Below are positions 27,433-37,106 of a DNA stretch of 64,000 nucleotides, piece after piece. The stretch is from Betaproteobacteria bacterium (GTDB taxonomy: Bacteria; Pseudomonadota; Gammaproteobacteria; Burkholderiales; Burkholderiaceae_C), in NCBI GenBank assembly GCA_016716535.1, contig JADJWD010000002.1, forward strand, positions 806,001 to 870,000, written 5' to 3'. The position numbers were made by a program, and so were the translations under genes. The stretch's first letter is position 1. Every line of letters starts with the position of its first letter. The notes beneath the pieces are model-generated. The model was not told the DNA's origin and made no database searches. It worked only from the letters and a program-made list of their open reading frames with translations.

Positions 27433-29480
27433 CCGCCCGCCTTCAGCACCACGACAAACCGCGCGCCGCGCTCACCGTCGGTGCGCGCGCCGGCGCGGAT
27501 GTCGCCGCCGTAGCGCTCGACGATGCCGCGGCTGATCCACAGACCCAGGCCCGTGCCGTCCTGCTTGCGCGTCGTGAACGGCTGGAACAACTGCGCCAGC
27601 AGCTCGGGCGGCAAGCCCGGGCCGCTGTCGATGACTTCGCAGTGAACCTCGCCGCCGGCCGCGTGCGTGGCCAGGTCGAGCCGGCCGCCTTCGGGCATTG
27701 CGTGGATCGCGTTGACGAGCAGGTTGACGAACACCTGCTGCAGCTCCTGCCGGTTGATCGCCACCGTCGCGGCCGCGCCGGTGGCGCGGAAGTCGCGGTG
27801 CACGTCGATGCGTGTCTTGGCCAGCAGGTGTTGCACGAGCACGAGGCTCTCGTCGAGCAGGCGCGCCACGTCGACGCTGGCGACGTAGCCCGCGAACTCG
27901 GTCGGCCGCGCGAATTGCAGCAGCTGCGTGACGATCAGCCGCATGCGTTCGATCTGCGCGTCGACGAGCTTCAGCTCGGGTGCCACCTTCGCGCGCGCCG
28001 GCGCGTCGAGCAGCTCGCGCACGAGGTCGAGGTTGCCCTGGATGACGGCGATCGGGTTGTTGACCTCGTGCGCGATGCTCGCGGTGAGCTGGCCGACGGT
28101 GGCCAGCTTCTCGCTGCGCACGAGGTGGCGCTGCGTTTCCTCGAGCTCGCGCGTGCGTTCGGCGACCTTCGCGTCGAGCTCGGCGTTCCAGCGTTCGAGC
28201 TCGCGCGTCTTCTCGCCGACCGCATCGAGCAGGTGGTCCAGGTGACCGGCCAGCCGGCCGATCTCGTCGCCGCTGGCCACCTGGCCGACCCGCGCCTCCA
28301 GTGCGCCCGCCTGCACGCGGCGCATCGTCGCCTCCATCTGCTCCAGCGGCTTGAAGATGCTGCGCGCCCAGCGCAGCGAGACGAAGGCGGCGACGATCAT
28401 CGCGGCGAAGAACACCGCGCCGATGGCCAGCAGCATCGCCACCTTCAGCACCGTGAACGGCCGCGCCAGGTAGCCGACGTAGAGCATGCCGATGCGCTGG
28501 CCGGCGCTGTCGGCCAGCGGCAGGTAGCCCGAGACGTACCAGTCGTTGACGACGAAGGCGTGGTCGAGCCACGTGTGGCCCTCGCCGAGCACGGCGTCGC
28601 GCACGATCTTCGACACGCGCGTGCCGATCGCGCGCTCGTCGCCCTGGCCGCCGTCGCGCCCGCCGCCGAACAGGCGCACGTTCGTCGAGATGCGCACGTC
28701 GTCGAGGAACAGCGTCGCCGTGCCCTGGCTGCCGAAGGGCAGCGAGCCGGCGGGGTAGACGATCTCGTTGACGTGGTCGATGAAGGCGAGGTTGCGGTTG
28801 AGCAGGATGCCGGCCTGCACGTGACCGAGCACGGCGCCGCTGCCCTCACCAGCGCGGTCGCCGCCGGCGCGGATGCTGCGCGTGGCCAGCAGCACCATCG
28901 CGCGGTCCTCGACGGCGCGGTCGGTCGGTGCGGCGTTGCGTGTGGGCACCAGCGGCACGGCGACCCGTTTCGCCAGCGCCTGGCCCGGTCCGACGAGCGC
29001 CAGCTGCTCGGCGCTGAGCACCTCGACGCTGACGTGCTCGCCGCCGCTGGCGCTGGCCTTGAACGCGGGCGACGCCGGGTCGTGGCCGCTCGCGGCGCCG
29101 TCCTGCGTGGCGCGCAGCGAGCCGTCGGCGGCGCGCAGGTTGACGAAGTCCAGCCGCTCGCGCTGGCGCAGCGCTTCGAGCAGCGCCGCCTGGCGCGCCG
29201 GCGGCGCCGCGAGCACGTCGTGCAGCGCACGGCTTTCGGCGATCGCCAGCGCGCTGGCGCCGACCTCGGCCAGCGTGCGATCGAAGTAGCCTTGTGCCAC
29301 CGCGAGGTCGGCGCGGACCTTCGTGATCAGCACGCGGTCGAAGGCCTCGTTGCTCCACCACGCCAGGATGAGGCCGAGCACGGGCAGCACGCCGACGAGC
29401 GGCAGCAGCACCATCGCCAGCAGCTTGTTGCGGATCGACAGGCGGGCGAAGCGGCCGAGCGGCGTCGTCACCGGGTTCAT
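27429..29480 (-). CDS. Sensor histidine kinase of the formate dehydrogenase region
   Basis: A 683-residue membrane kinase. Transmembrane helix 1 is at about 21-42, a large periplasmic double-Cache-like sensor spans 43-340, helix 2 is at 344-368, then HAMP, a coiled coil (420-455), the HisKA box SIAHEVNNP with phospho-acceptor His471, and an ATPase domain with EVIDSGPGLPPEL and GTGLGLWIS. It starts at ATG 29480, two bases after the response regulator stop, so they are one operon. Its position next to and divergent from the formate dehydrogenase operon suggests it senses formate or a related redox or carbon signal; that is inference. Confidence 0.93.
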   Translation of the reverse strand: MNPVTTPLGRFARLSIRNKLLAMVLLPLVGVLPVLGLILAWWSNEAFDRVLITKVRADLAVAQGYFDRTLAEVGASALAIAESRALHDVLAAPPARQAALLEALRQRERLDFVNLRAADGSLRATQDGAASGHDPASPAFKASASGGEHVSVEVLSAEQLALVGPGQALAKRVAVPLVPTRNAAPTDRAVEDRAMVLLATRSIRAGGDRAGEGSGAVLGHVQAGILLNRNLAFIDHVNEIVYPAGSLPFGSQGTATLFLDDVRISTNVRLFGGGRDGGQGDERAIGTRVSKIVRDAVLGEGHTWLDHAFVVNDWYVSGYLPLADSAGQRIGMLYVGYLARPFTVLKVAMLLAIGAVFFAAMIVAAFVSLRWARSIFKPLEQMEATMRRVQAGALEARVGQVASGDEIGRLAGHLDHLLDAVGEKTRELERWNAELDAKVAERTRELEETQRHLVRSEKLATVGQLTASIAHEVNNPIAVIQGNLDLVRELLDAPARAKVAPELKLVDAQIERMRLIVTQLLQFARPTEFAGYVASVDVARLLDESLVLVQHLLAKTRIDVHRDFRATGAAATVAINRQELQQVFVNLLVNAIHAMPEGGRLDLATHAAGGEVHCEVIDSGPGLPPELLAQLFQPFTTRKQDGTGLGLWISRGIVERYGGDIRAGARTDGERGARFVVVLKAGG

Positions 29481-29482
29481 GC

Positions 29483-30979
<1,497 letters not shown>

Positions 30980-31063
30980 GGCGGCGCCGATGCTATGTCG
31001 CCCGGGCCTGCCGCCCTGGCCGCGGGGGCGGCCGCCCGAACCCCGGCACCGGCCGCGCGCGCT

Positions 31064-31078
31064 GCGACAAGTTGTCGC
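31064..31078. promoter_or_regulatory. Inverted repeat GCGACAAGTTGTCGC in the regulator-formate dehydrogenase gap
   Basis: A perfect 7-1-7 inverted repeat lies midway in the 234-base divergent region, 136 bases before the formate dehydrogenase start and 85 bases before the regulator start. It is the best operator candidate, for the adjacent response regulator or for a RegA/PrrA-type redox regulator, whose sites follow GCGNC-spacer-GNCGC. A second small inverted repeat GGGTTGATAACCC is at 31132-31144, with a TTGAT half-site resembling an FNR half box. No -24/-12 sigma-54 promoter was found. Confidence 0.5.
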
Positions 31079-31213
31079 GGCCGGGTGTGGCGCCAGTCGG
31101 GGTCGTCCCGATGTTCGGCCCGCGGGCGCGGGTTGATAACCCCACTCACGTGCGGCGTGACCGCCGGGTGCGTTCGCCTGGAGAGTAGGCCGGGCATTGG
31201 AGAGACAACGACC

Positions 31214-34200
31214 ATGGACATGAACCGGAGGCAGTTCTTCCGGGTCAGCGGAGCAGGACTCGCGGCATCGAGCCTCGTCGCGCTGGGCTTCTCGCCCACC
31301 GCGGCGCTGGCCGAGACGCGCAGCTTCAAGCTGGCCCGGACCACCGAGACGCGCAGCATCTGCCCGTACTGCTCGGTGAGTTGCGGCATGATCATGTACA
31401 CGCTGGGCGACAAGTCGAAGAACGTGACGCCCACGATCATCCACGTCGAGGGCGACCCCGACCACCCGGTGAACCGCGGCACGCTGTGCCCCAAGGGCGC
31501 CGGCGTGCTCGACATGATCCAGTCGCCCAACCGCCTGAAGTTCCCGCAGGTGCGCGAGCCCGGCAGCAACGAGTGGAAGCGCATCTCGTGGGACGAGGCG
31601 CTGACGCGCGTCGCCACCCACATGAAGAAGGACCGCGACGCCAACTTCATCAAGACCAACGACAAGGGCGTGACGGTCAACCGCTGGAACAGCACCGGCT
31701 TCCTGATCAGCTCCGCCGCGAGCAACGAATCGGGCTACCTCGCCGTGAAGATGGCGCGTGGCCTGGGGATGGTCGCACTCGATACGCAAGCGCGCATCTG
31801 ACACGCGCCGACGGTGTCCAGTCTGGGCCCGACTTTCGGTCGCGGAGCGATGACCAACTCGTGGACGGATATCAAGAACACGGATCTCGTCCTCATCATG
31901 GGCGGCAATGCCGCCGAAGCCCACCCCTGCGGGTTCAAGTGGGTGACCGAGGCGATGCAGCATCGCAAGGCGAAGCTCGTCGTCGTCGACCCCCGCTTCA
32001 CGCGCAGCGCGGCGGTGGCCGACCTGTACGCGCCGATTCGCGTCGGCACCGACATCGCCTTCCTGGGCGGCGTCATCAACTACCTGCTCAGCAACAACAA
32101 GACGCACCTCGACTACGTCAAGTTCAACACCGACGCGAGCTTCCTGCTGAAGCCGGGCTTCAAGTACGACAACGGCTTCTTCAGCGGCTACAACGAGGCC
32201 CGGCGCAGCTATGACAAGGCCACCTGGGGCTACCAGCTCGGCGAGGATGGCTACGTCAAGGTCGACGAGACGCTGCAGGACCCGCTGTGCGTCTACCAGC
32301 AGCTGAAGGGGCACTACGCGCGCTACACGCCCGACCTCGTCAGCCAGATCACCGGCACGCCGAAGGACCTGTTCCTGAAGGTGTGCGAGGCGATCGGCTC
32401 GACGGCAGTGCCCGACCGCGTGATGACGATCCTGTACGCGCTCGGCTGGACGCAGCACAGCGTGGGCAGCCAGAACATCCGCACGATGGCGATGATCCAG
32501 CTGCTGCTGGGCAACATGGGCCGGGCCGGTGGCGGCGTCAACGCGCTGCGCGGGCACGCCAACGTGCAGGGCATCACCGACATGAACGCCTACAGCGAGG
32601 TGCTGTCGGGCTACCTGTCGGCGCCCACCGATGCCGATGCCAACCGCGAGACGTACCTGAAGGCGCGCACCGGCAAGCCGCTGCGCCCGGGCCAGATGGC
32701 GTTCACGCAGAACTTCCCGAAGTGGCACACGAGCCTGATGAAGGCCTACTACGGTGCCGCGGCGACGAAGGACAACGACTTCGCCTACGACTGGCTGCCC
32801 AAGCGCGATGTCTCGTACGACGTGCTGTCGATGTTCGAGCAGATGCACCAGGGCAAGATGGGCGGCTTCCTCTGCCAGGGCTTCAACCCGCTGGCCGCGG
32901 TGCCGAACAAGAAGAAGCTCTCGGCGGCGTTCTCGAAGCTGAAGTACCTGGTCGTCATCGACCCGCTCGAGACCGAGACGAGCGAGTTCTGGAAGAACTA
33001 CGGGCCGCTGAACGACGTCGACCCCGAAGACCATCCAGACCGAGGTGATCCGCCTGCCCTCGAGCTGCTTCGCCGAGGAGACCGGCAGCTTCACCAGCAG
33101 CGGCCGCATCGTGCACTGGAAGGAAGCCGCCGTGCCGCCGCCGGGCGAGGCGCGCACCGACACGCAGATCATCTCGACGCTGTTCATGAAACTGCGCGGG
33201 ATGTACGCGAAGGACGGCGGCGCGCTGCCCGAACCGATCGCCGCACTGAGCTGGGGCTACACGAACCCGGCCAACCCGGCGCCGGCCGAGGTGCTGCGCG
33301 ACATCAACGGCCGCGCGTTGAGCGACCTGATGCCGCTGCCCGCAGCGGCGCCGGCGGCGGCACCCGCGGCCGCGGCGAAGCCGGGCGCCAAGCCCGCCGC
33401 GCCAGCCGCCAAGCCGGCGGCAGCCGTTGCCGCGGCCCCGGCTGCACCCGCCGCGCCACTGCTGCGTGCCGGCGAGCAGGTGCCTGGCTTCGCGATGCTG
33501 CGCGACGACGGCAGCACCTCGTGCGGCAACTGGATCTATTGCGGCGTGTGGACGCAGGCGGGCAACATGTCGGCGCGGCGTGACACGTCCGACCCGAGCG
33601 GGCTGGGCGTGTACCAGAACTGGGGCTACTCGTGGCCGGCCAACCGGCGCGTGCTCTACAACCGCGCCAACGCCGACAAGGACGGCAAGCCGTGGGATCC
33701 GACGCGTGCGCTGATCCGCTGGACCGGCACCGCGTGGGCCGGGCCCGACGTGCCCGACATGCGCCCGAACGCGGCACCCGCCGAGGGCGTCGGCTCGTTC
33801 ATCATGAACCCCGAAGGCGTGGCACGCCTGCACGCGATCGGCATGGCCGAGGGCCCGTTCCCCGAGCACTACGAGCCGTTCGAATCGCCGGTGGGCGTCA
33901 ACCTGATGTGCCCGAACAACCCGAAGGCGGTCTCCAACCCCGCCGCGCGGGTCTACAAGGGCGACATGGAGGCCTTCGGCAAGAAGGAGGAGTTCCCGTA
34001 CGCGGCGACGACCTACCGCCTCACCGAGCACCACCACTTCTGGACCAAGCACGCGAAGAGCAATGCCATCGTGCAGCCGGCGCCCTTCGTCGAGATCGGC
34101 GAGGAACTGGCCAAGGAGAAAGGCATCAAGCAAGGCGACCGCGTCAAGGTCAAGAGCAACCGCGGCGAGGTCGTCGCGGCCTGTGTCGTCACCAAGCGCA

Positions 34201-34379
34201 TGAGAGGACTCGACGTCAACGGCAAGAAGGTGCACCACGTGGGCATCCCGATCCACTGGGGCTTCAAGGGCGTGACGCAGAACGGGTACCTCGCGAACTC
34301 GCTGACCCCCTTCGTGGGCGACGCGAACTCGCAGACGCCCGAGTTCAAGGCGTTCCTCGTCAACATCGAGAAGGCATAA
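31214..34379 (+). CDS. fdnG: Formate dehydrogenase (FDH-N/O type) alpha subunit, selenoprotein
   Basis: Catalytic molybdenum/tungsten subunit that oxidises formate to CO2. It has a twin-arginine signal (NRRQFFRVSGAG), so it is exported folded, and a [4Fe-4S] site from Cys50, Cys53, Cys57 and Cys92. Codon 196 is TGA (31799-31801), the same residue number as selenocysteine 196 of E. coli FdnG; the flanking TQARI-U-HAPTV matches the family, and reading resumes in the same frame. A second break near 33022-33025 needs one C removed to join DVDP to KTIQTEVIRLPS. The corrected protein is about 1054 residues, with an Ala/Pro/Lys linker (33337-33470) absent from the E. coli enzyme as I recall it. A GGAGAG ribosome site is at 31199-31204. 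The beta and gamma genes follow. Confidence 0.96.
31799..31801 (+). other. Selenocysteine-encoding TGA codon (Sec196)
   Basis: In-frame TGA between TQARI and HAPTVSSLGPTFGRGAM, both strongly conserved in selenocysteine formate dehydrogenases. The frame is unchanged across it, and selA, selB and selC are in the same window. In this family the selenocysteine ligates the molybdenum. This is recoding, not a premature stop. Confidence 0.96.
31812..31831 (+). promoter_or_regulatory. SECIS element for selenocysteine insertion
   Basis: An RNA hairpin just after the TGA. CGG (31812-31814) pairs with CCG (31829-31831); U31815 is bulged; GUCC (31816-31819) pairs with GGGC (31825-31828); the loop is AGUCU. 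Counting the U of UGA as 1, the bulged U is position 17 and the loop GU is positions 23-24, the positions known to be read by SelB in E. coli fdhF. SelB from this locus should bind it. Confidence 0.88.
33022..33025 (+). other. Probable frameshift or sequencing-error site in fdnG
   Basis: A CCCC run in GACGTCGACCCCGAAG. With three C the frame reads DVDPKTIQTEVIRLP and joins the two conserved halves of the alpha subunit. As in lysC, the change is one surplus C in a C run. Confidence 0.8.
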
Positions 34380-34390
34380 GGAGCTGACCC

Positions 34391-35284
34391 ATGGCATCTA
34401 TGCAATCTCTCGATGTCGTGGCGCGCAGCGCCACCACGACGCCCACGCCGCAGGTGCGTACCAACGCGCCACAGCTCGCCAAGCTGATCGACGAATCCAA
34501 GTGCATCGGCTGCAAGGCCTGCCAGGTGGCGTGCATGAACTGGAACGACCTGCGCGACGAGGTCGGCCAGAACATCGGCGTCTACGACAACCCGGTGGAC
34601 CTGACGCCGAGTTCCTGGACGGTGATGCGCTTCTTCGAGGTCGGCCCCGAGCAGAAGGGAGGGCAGGGCAGCCTCGAGTGGCTGATCCGCAAGGACGGCT
34701 GCATGCACTGCGAGGACCCGGGCTGCCTGAAGGCCTGCCCGGCGCCCGGCGCGATCGTCAAGTACGAGAACGGCATCGTCGACTTCGTCAGCGAAAACTG
34801 CATCGGCTGCGGCTACTGCGTCAAGGGCTGCCCGTTCGACGTGCCGCGAATCAGCGCGCGCGACAACAAGGCCTACAAGTGCACGCTGTGCTCCGACCGC
34901 ATCGCGGTCGGCCGCGAACCGGCCTGCGTCAAGACCTGCCCGACCGGCGCGATCAGCTTCGGCACCAAGCCGGAAATGGTCACCTACGCCGAGCGGCGGG
35001 TCGGCGAGTTGCGCGAGCGCGGGTTCCAGAACGCGGGGCTGTACAACCCCGCGGGCGTCGGCGGCACGCACGTCATGTACGTGCTCAAGCACGCCGACAA
35101 CCCGGCGCTGGTGGGCCTGCCGAAGGACCCGACCGTGAGCCCCATGGTCTCGCTGTGGAAGGGCATCGCCAAGCCGCTGGCGCTGGCCGGCATGATCGGC
35201 GCGGTGGTGGTCGGCTTCTTCCACTACATGAAGGTGGGCCCGGTGGAAGAGAAGGCCGGCGACAAGGCGAAGGAGGAGGCCTGA
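34391..35284 (+). CDS. fdnH: Formate dehydrogenase beta subunit, iron-sulfur
   Basis: A 297-residue electron-transfer subunit carrying four [4Fe-4S] clusters. The cysteine motifs are CIGCKACQVAC, CMHCEDPGCLKAC, CIGCGYCVKGC and CTLCSDR followed by CVKTC. It passes electrons from the alpha subunit across the periplasmic face to the cytochrome b subunit. A single C-terminal transmembrane helix (LALAGMIGAVVVGFFHYM) anchors it. An AAGGAG ribosome site precedes the start. The first 20 residues are not conserved. It lies 11 bases after the alpha gene and one base before gamma. Confidence 0.96.
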   Translation: MASMQSLDVVARSATTTPTPQVRTNAPQLAKLIDESKCIGCKACQVACMNWNDLRDEVGQNIGVYDNPVDLTPSSWTVMRFFEVGPEQKGGQGSLEWLIRKDGCMHCEDPGCLKACPAPGAIVKYENGIVDFVSENCIGCGYCVKGCPFDVPRISARDNKAYKCTLCSDRIAVGREPACVKTCPTGAISFGTKPEMVTYAERRVGELRERGFQNAGLYNPAGVGGTHVMYVLKHADNPALVGLPKDPTVSPMVSLWKGIAKPLALAGMIGAVVVGFFHYMKVGPVEEKAGDKAKEEA

Positions 35285-35285
35285 A

Positions 35286-35906
35286 ATGGCGCGCATGCTT
35301 CAGCGTTACGACGACCGCGAGCGCATGAACCACTGGTTCATCGCGCTGATGTTCGTGCTGGCGGGGCTCTCGGGCCTGGCCTTCTTCCACCCGAGCCTGT
35401 TCTTCCTGAGCCACCTGTTCGGCGGCGGGTCGTGGGCGCGCATCCTGCATCCCTTCATGGGCGTGCTGATGGTGCTGTCGTTCCTCGGCCTCGCGGCCAA
35501 GCTGTGGCGGGCGAATGTGCTCGTTGCGGGCGACCGCGAGTGGAAGAAGCACATGGGCGACATGCTGCGCGGCAAGAAGGCCTCGCTGCCGCCGGTGGGC
35601 AAGTACAACTACGGGCAGAAGATGGTGTTCTGGGTGATGCTCGTGAGCCTGCTCGTGCTGCTGGTCACCGGCATCATGTTCTGGCGGCCCTGGTTCGCGC
35701 CGTACTTCCCGATCGATCTGCTGCGCGTCGCGGCGCTGCTGCACTCGATCGCCGCGGTGGCGCTGATCGCCGCGACCATCGTGCACGTCTACGCGGCGCT
35801 GTGGGTCAAGGGCACGACGCGTGCGATGACCCGCGGCACGGTCAGCGAAGACTGGGCGCGCCTGAACCACGCGCTGTGGCACAAGGAGGTCACGGGCGGG
35901 CGCTGA
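35286..35906 (+). CDS. fdnI: Formate dehydrogenase gamma subunit, cytochrome b556
   Basis: A 206-residue membrane cytochrome with four hydrophobic helices (for example WFIALMFVLAGLSGLAFF and MVFWVMLVSLLVLLVTGIMFW). Conserved histidines in RMNHWFIALM, LHPFMGVLMVL, LLHSIAAVALIAATIVHVY provide the two b-heme ligands. It reduces quinone with electrons from the beta subunit and anchors the complex with its active site facing the periplasm. It overlaps the end of the beta gene closely. A strong hairpin follows, so it probably ends the structural transcript. Confidence 0.95.
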   Translation: MARMLQRYDDRERMNHWFIALMFVLAGLSGLAFFHPSLFFLSHLFGGGSWARILHPFMGVLMVLSFLGLAAKLWRANVLVAGDREWKKHMGDMLRGKKASLPPVGKYNYGQKMVFWVMLVSLLVLLVTGIMFWRPWFAPYFPIDLLRVAALLHSIAAVALIAATIVHVYAALWVKGTTRAMTRGTVSEDWARLNHALWHKEVTGGR

Positions 35907-35957
35907 CGGCGCTGACGGCGTACCGGCGCGGTTCCCCGCCGCGCTCGCCGGTCAACA

Positions 35958-35986
35958 CGGGCGCCGCCCGACGCGGCGCCCGTTTC
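35958..35986 (+). terminator. Hairpin terminator after the formate dehydrogenase structural genes
   Basis: CGGGCGCCGC (35958-35967) pairs with GCGGCGCCCG (35973-35982) over a five-base loop, followed by TTTC. It lies 52 bases after the gamma stop and 53 bases before fdhE. It would separate fdnGHI from fdhE-selA, or attenuate read-through. A TACAGT just downstream (35992) could be a -10 element for fdhE. Confidence 0.7.
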
Positions 35987-36038
35987 GCGTCTACAGTGCG
36001 CGCCCTGTCTTCCCGAACATCGAGTTCCACCGCCCCGC

Positions 36039-37106
36039 ATGTCCACCACCGCCACCGTCCGCGTGATGAGCGCCGAGGAGATCGCCTCGCGCGCCGGCGG
36101 CAGCACGCCGCCGCTGCGCTGGCCCGAGCGCAGCACGCACTTCGCCGAGCGCGCGATGCGGCTGCGCCAACTGGCCAACGGCCACGCGATGGCCGACTTC
36201 CTCGTCTTCATGGCACGGCTGGCCGATGCGCAGCAGGCGGCGCTGGCGCGGCTGGGCCGCGAGGGTGGCGTCGCGGTCCCCGATGCGGCGGCGATCGACG
36301 AAGCCTCGCGCGCCGGCCGCCCGCCGCTGGCCGCCGCCGAGGGCCCGCGCGACCGCGCCTGGCACGCCGTGCTGCGCGAGGTCGTCGCGGCGATGCGCCC
36401 GCACGTCGGCGCCGGCCCGGCCGCCGACGCGCTGGCGCGGCTCGCGGCCGCTGACGAGATCTTCCTCGAGCGCCAGGCCGATGCGCTCTTGACCGGCGTG
36501 ATGGCCGGCCTCGACCTGGCCGCCGCGCCGATCGTCGCGGCAGCACTTCAGGTGCTGTGGACCCATCAGGCGATCGAGATCGGGAACGCGGCGCGGCCCG
36601 GCGCCACGCAGCCGATCGGCCTCATCGACGACACCGGCGTATGCCCTTGCTGCGGCACGCGCCCGGTGGCGAGCATCACGCGCAGCGGCGGCGACACGAC
36701 CGGCCAGCGCTACCTGCACTGCGCCCTGTGCGGCACCGAGTGGCACGTGCCGCGCGGGCGCTGCACGCATTGCGGCGAGGCGAGCGCGACGAAGGTCGCC
36801 TACCAGGCGCTGGACCGCAGCGACGTCGTCGACGACGAAGACGTCGCGGCGCGCGCCGCCAAGGCCGTCATCCAGGCCGAGACCTGCGACGCCTGCGGCC
36901 ACTACCTGAAGATCGTGCACGGCGACCGCGACGCGATGGCCGAGCCCGTGGCCGACGACCTGGCGAGCATCACGCTCGACCTGCTCGTGGCCGAGACCGG
37001 CAAGGAGCGGCACGGCGTCAACCTGATGCTGCTGTTCGGCGACCCCGACCACGCTGACGAACCCGACGGCCCCGGCGGCACGGCACCGCCCGCGGGAGGG
37101 CACTGA
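36039..37106 (+). CDS. fdhE: Formate dehydrogenase accessory protein FdhE
   Basis: A 355-residue cytoplasmic maturation factor for membrane-bound formate dehydrogenase. Four cysteine pairs form its rubredoxin-like sites: C202PCC, C228ALC, C242THC and C283DAC, and the central QAIEIGNAARPG region matches the family. In E. coli FdhE interacts with the catalytic subunits and binds iron. Its stop overlaps the selA start by one base (TGATG), so cofactor maturation and selenocysteine synthesis are translationally linked here. Confidence 0.93.
   Translation: MSTTATVRVMSAEEIASRAGGSTPPLRWPERSTHFAERAMRLRQLANGHAMADFLVFMARLADAQQAALARLGREGGVAVPDAAAIDEASRAGRPPLAAAEGPRDRAWHAVLREVVAAMRPHVGAGPAADALARLAAADEIFLERQADALLTGVMAGLDLAAAPIVAAALQVLWTHQAIEIGNAARPGATQPIGLIDDTGVCPCCGTRPVASITRSGGDTTGQRYLHCALCGTEWHVPRGRCTHCGEASATKVAYQALDRSDVVDDEDVAARAAKAVIQAETCDACGHYLKIVHGDRDAMAEPVADDLASITLDLLVAETGKERHGVNLMLLFGDPDHADEPDGPGGTAPPAGGH

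Noticed and set aside
31799..31814. Formate dehydrogenase alpha split into two genes at the TGA, with a GTG restart at 31814
   Set aside because: The frame is unchanged across the TGA, the flanks match selenocysteine enzymes, and a SECIS plus selA, selB and selC are present; GTG 31814 lies inside the SECIS stem.
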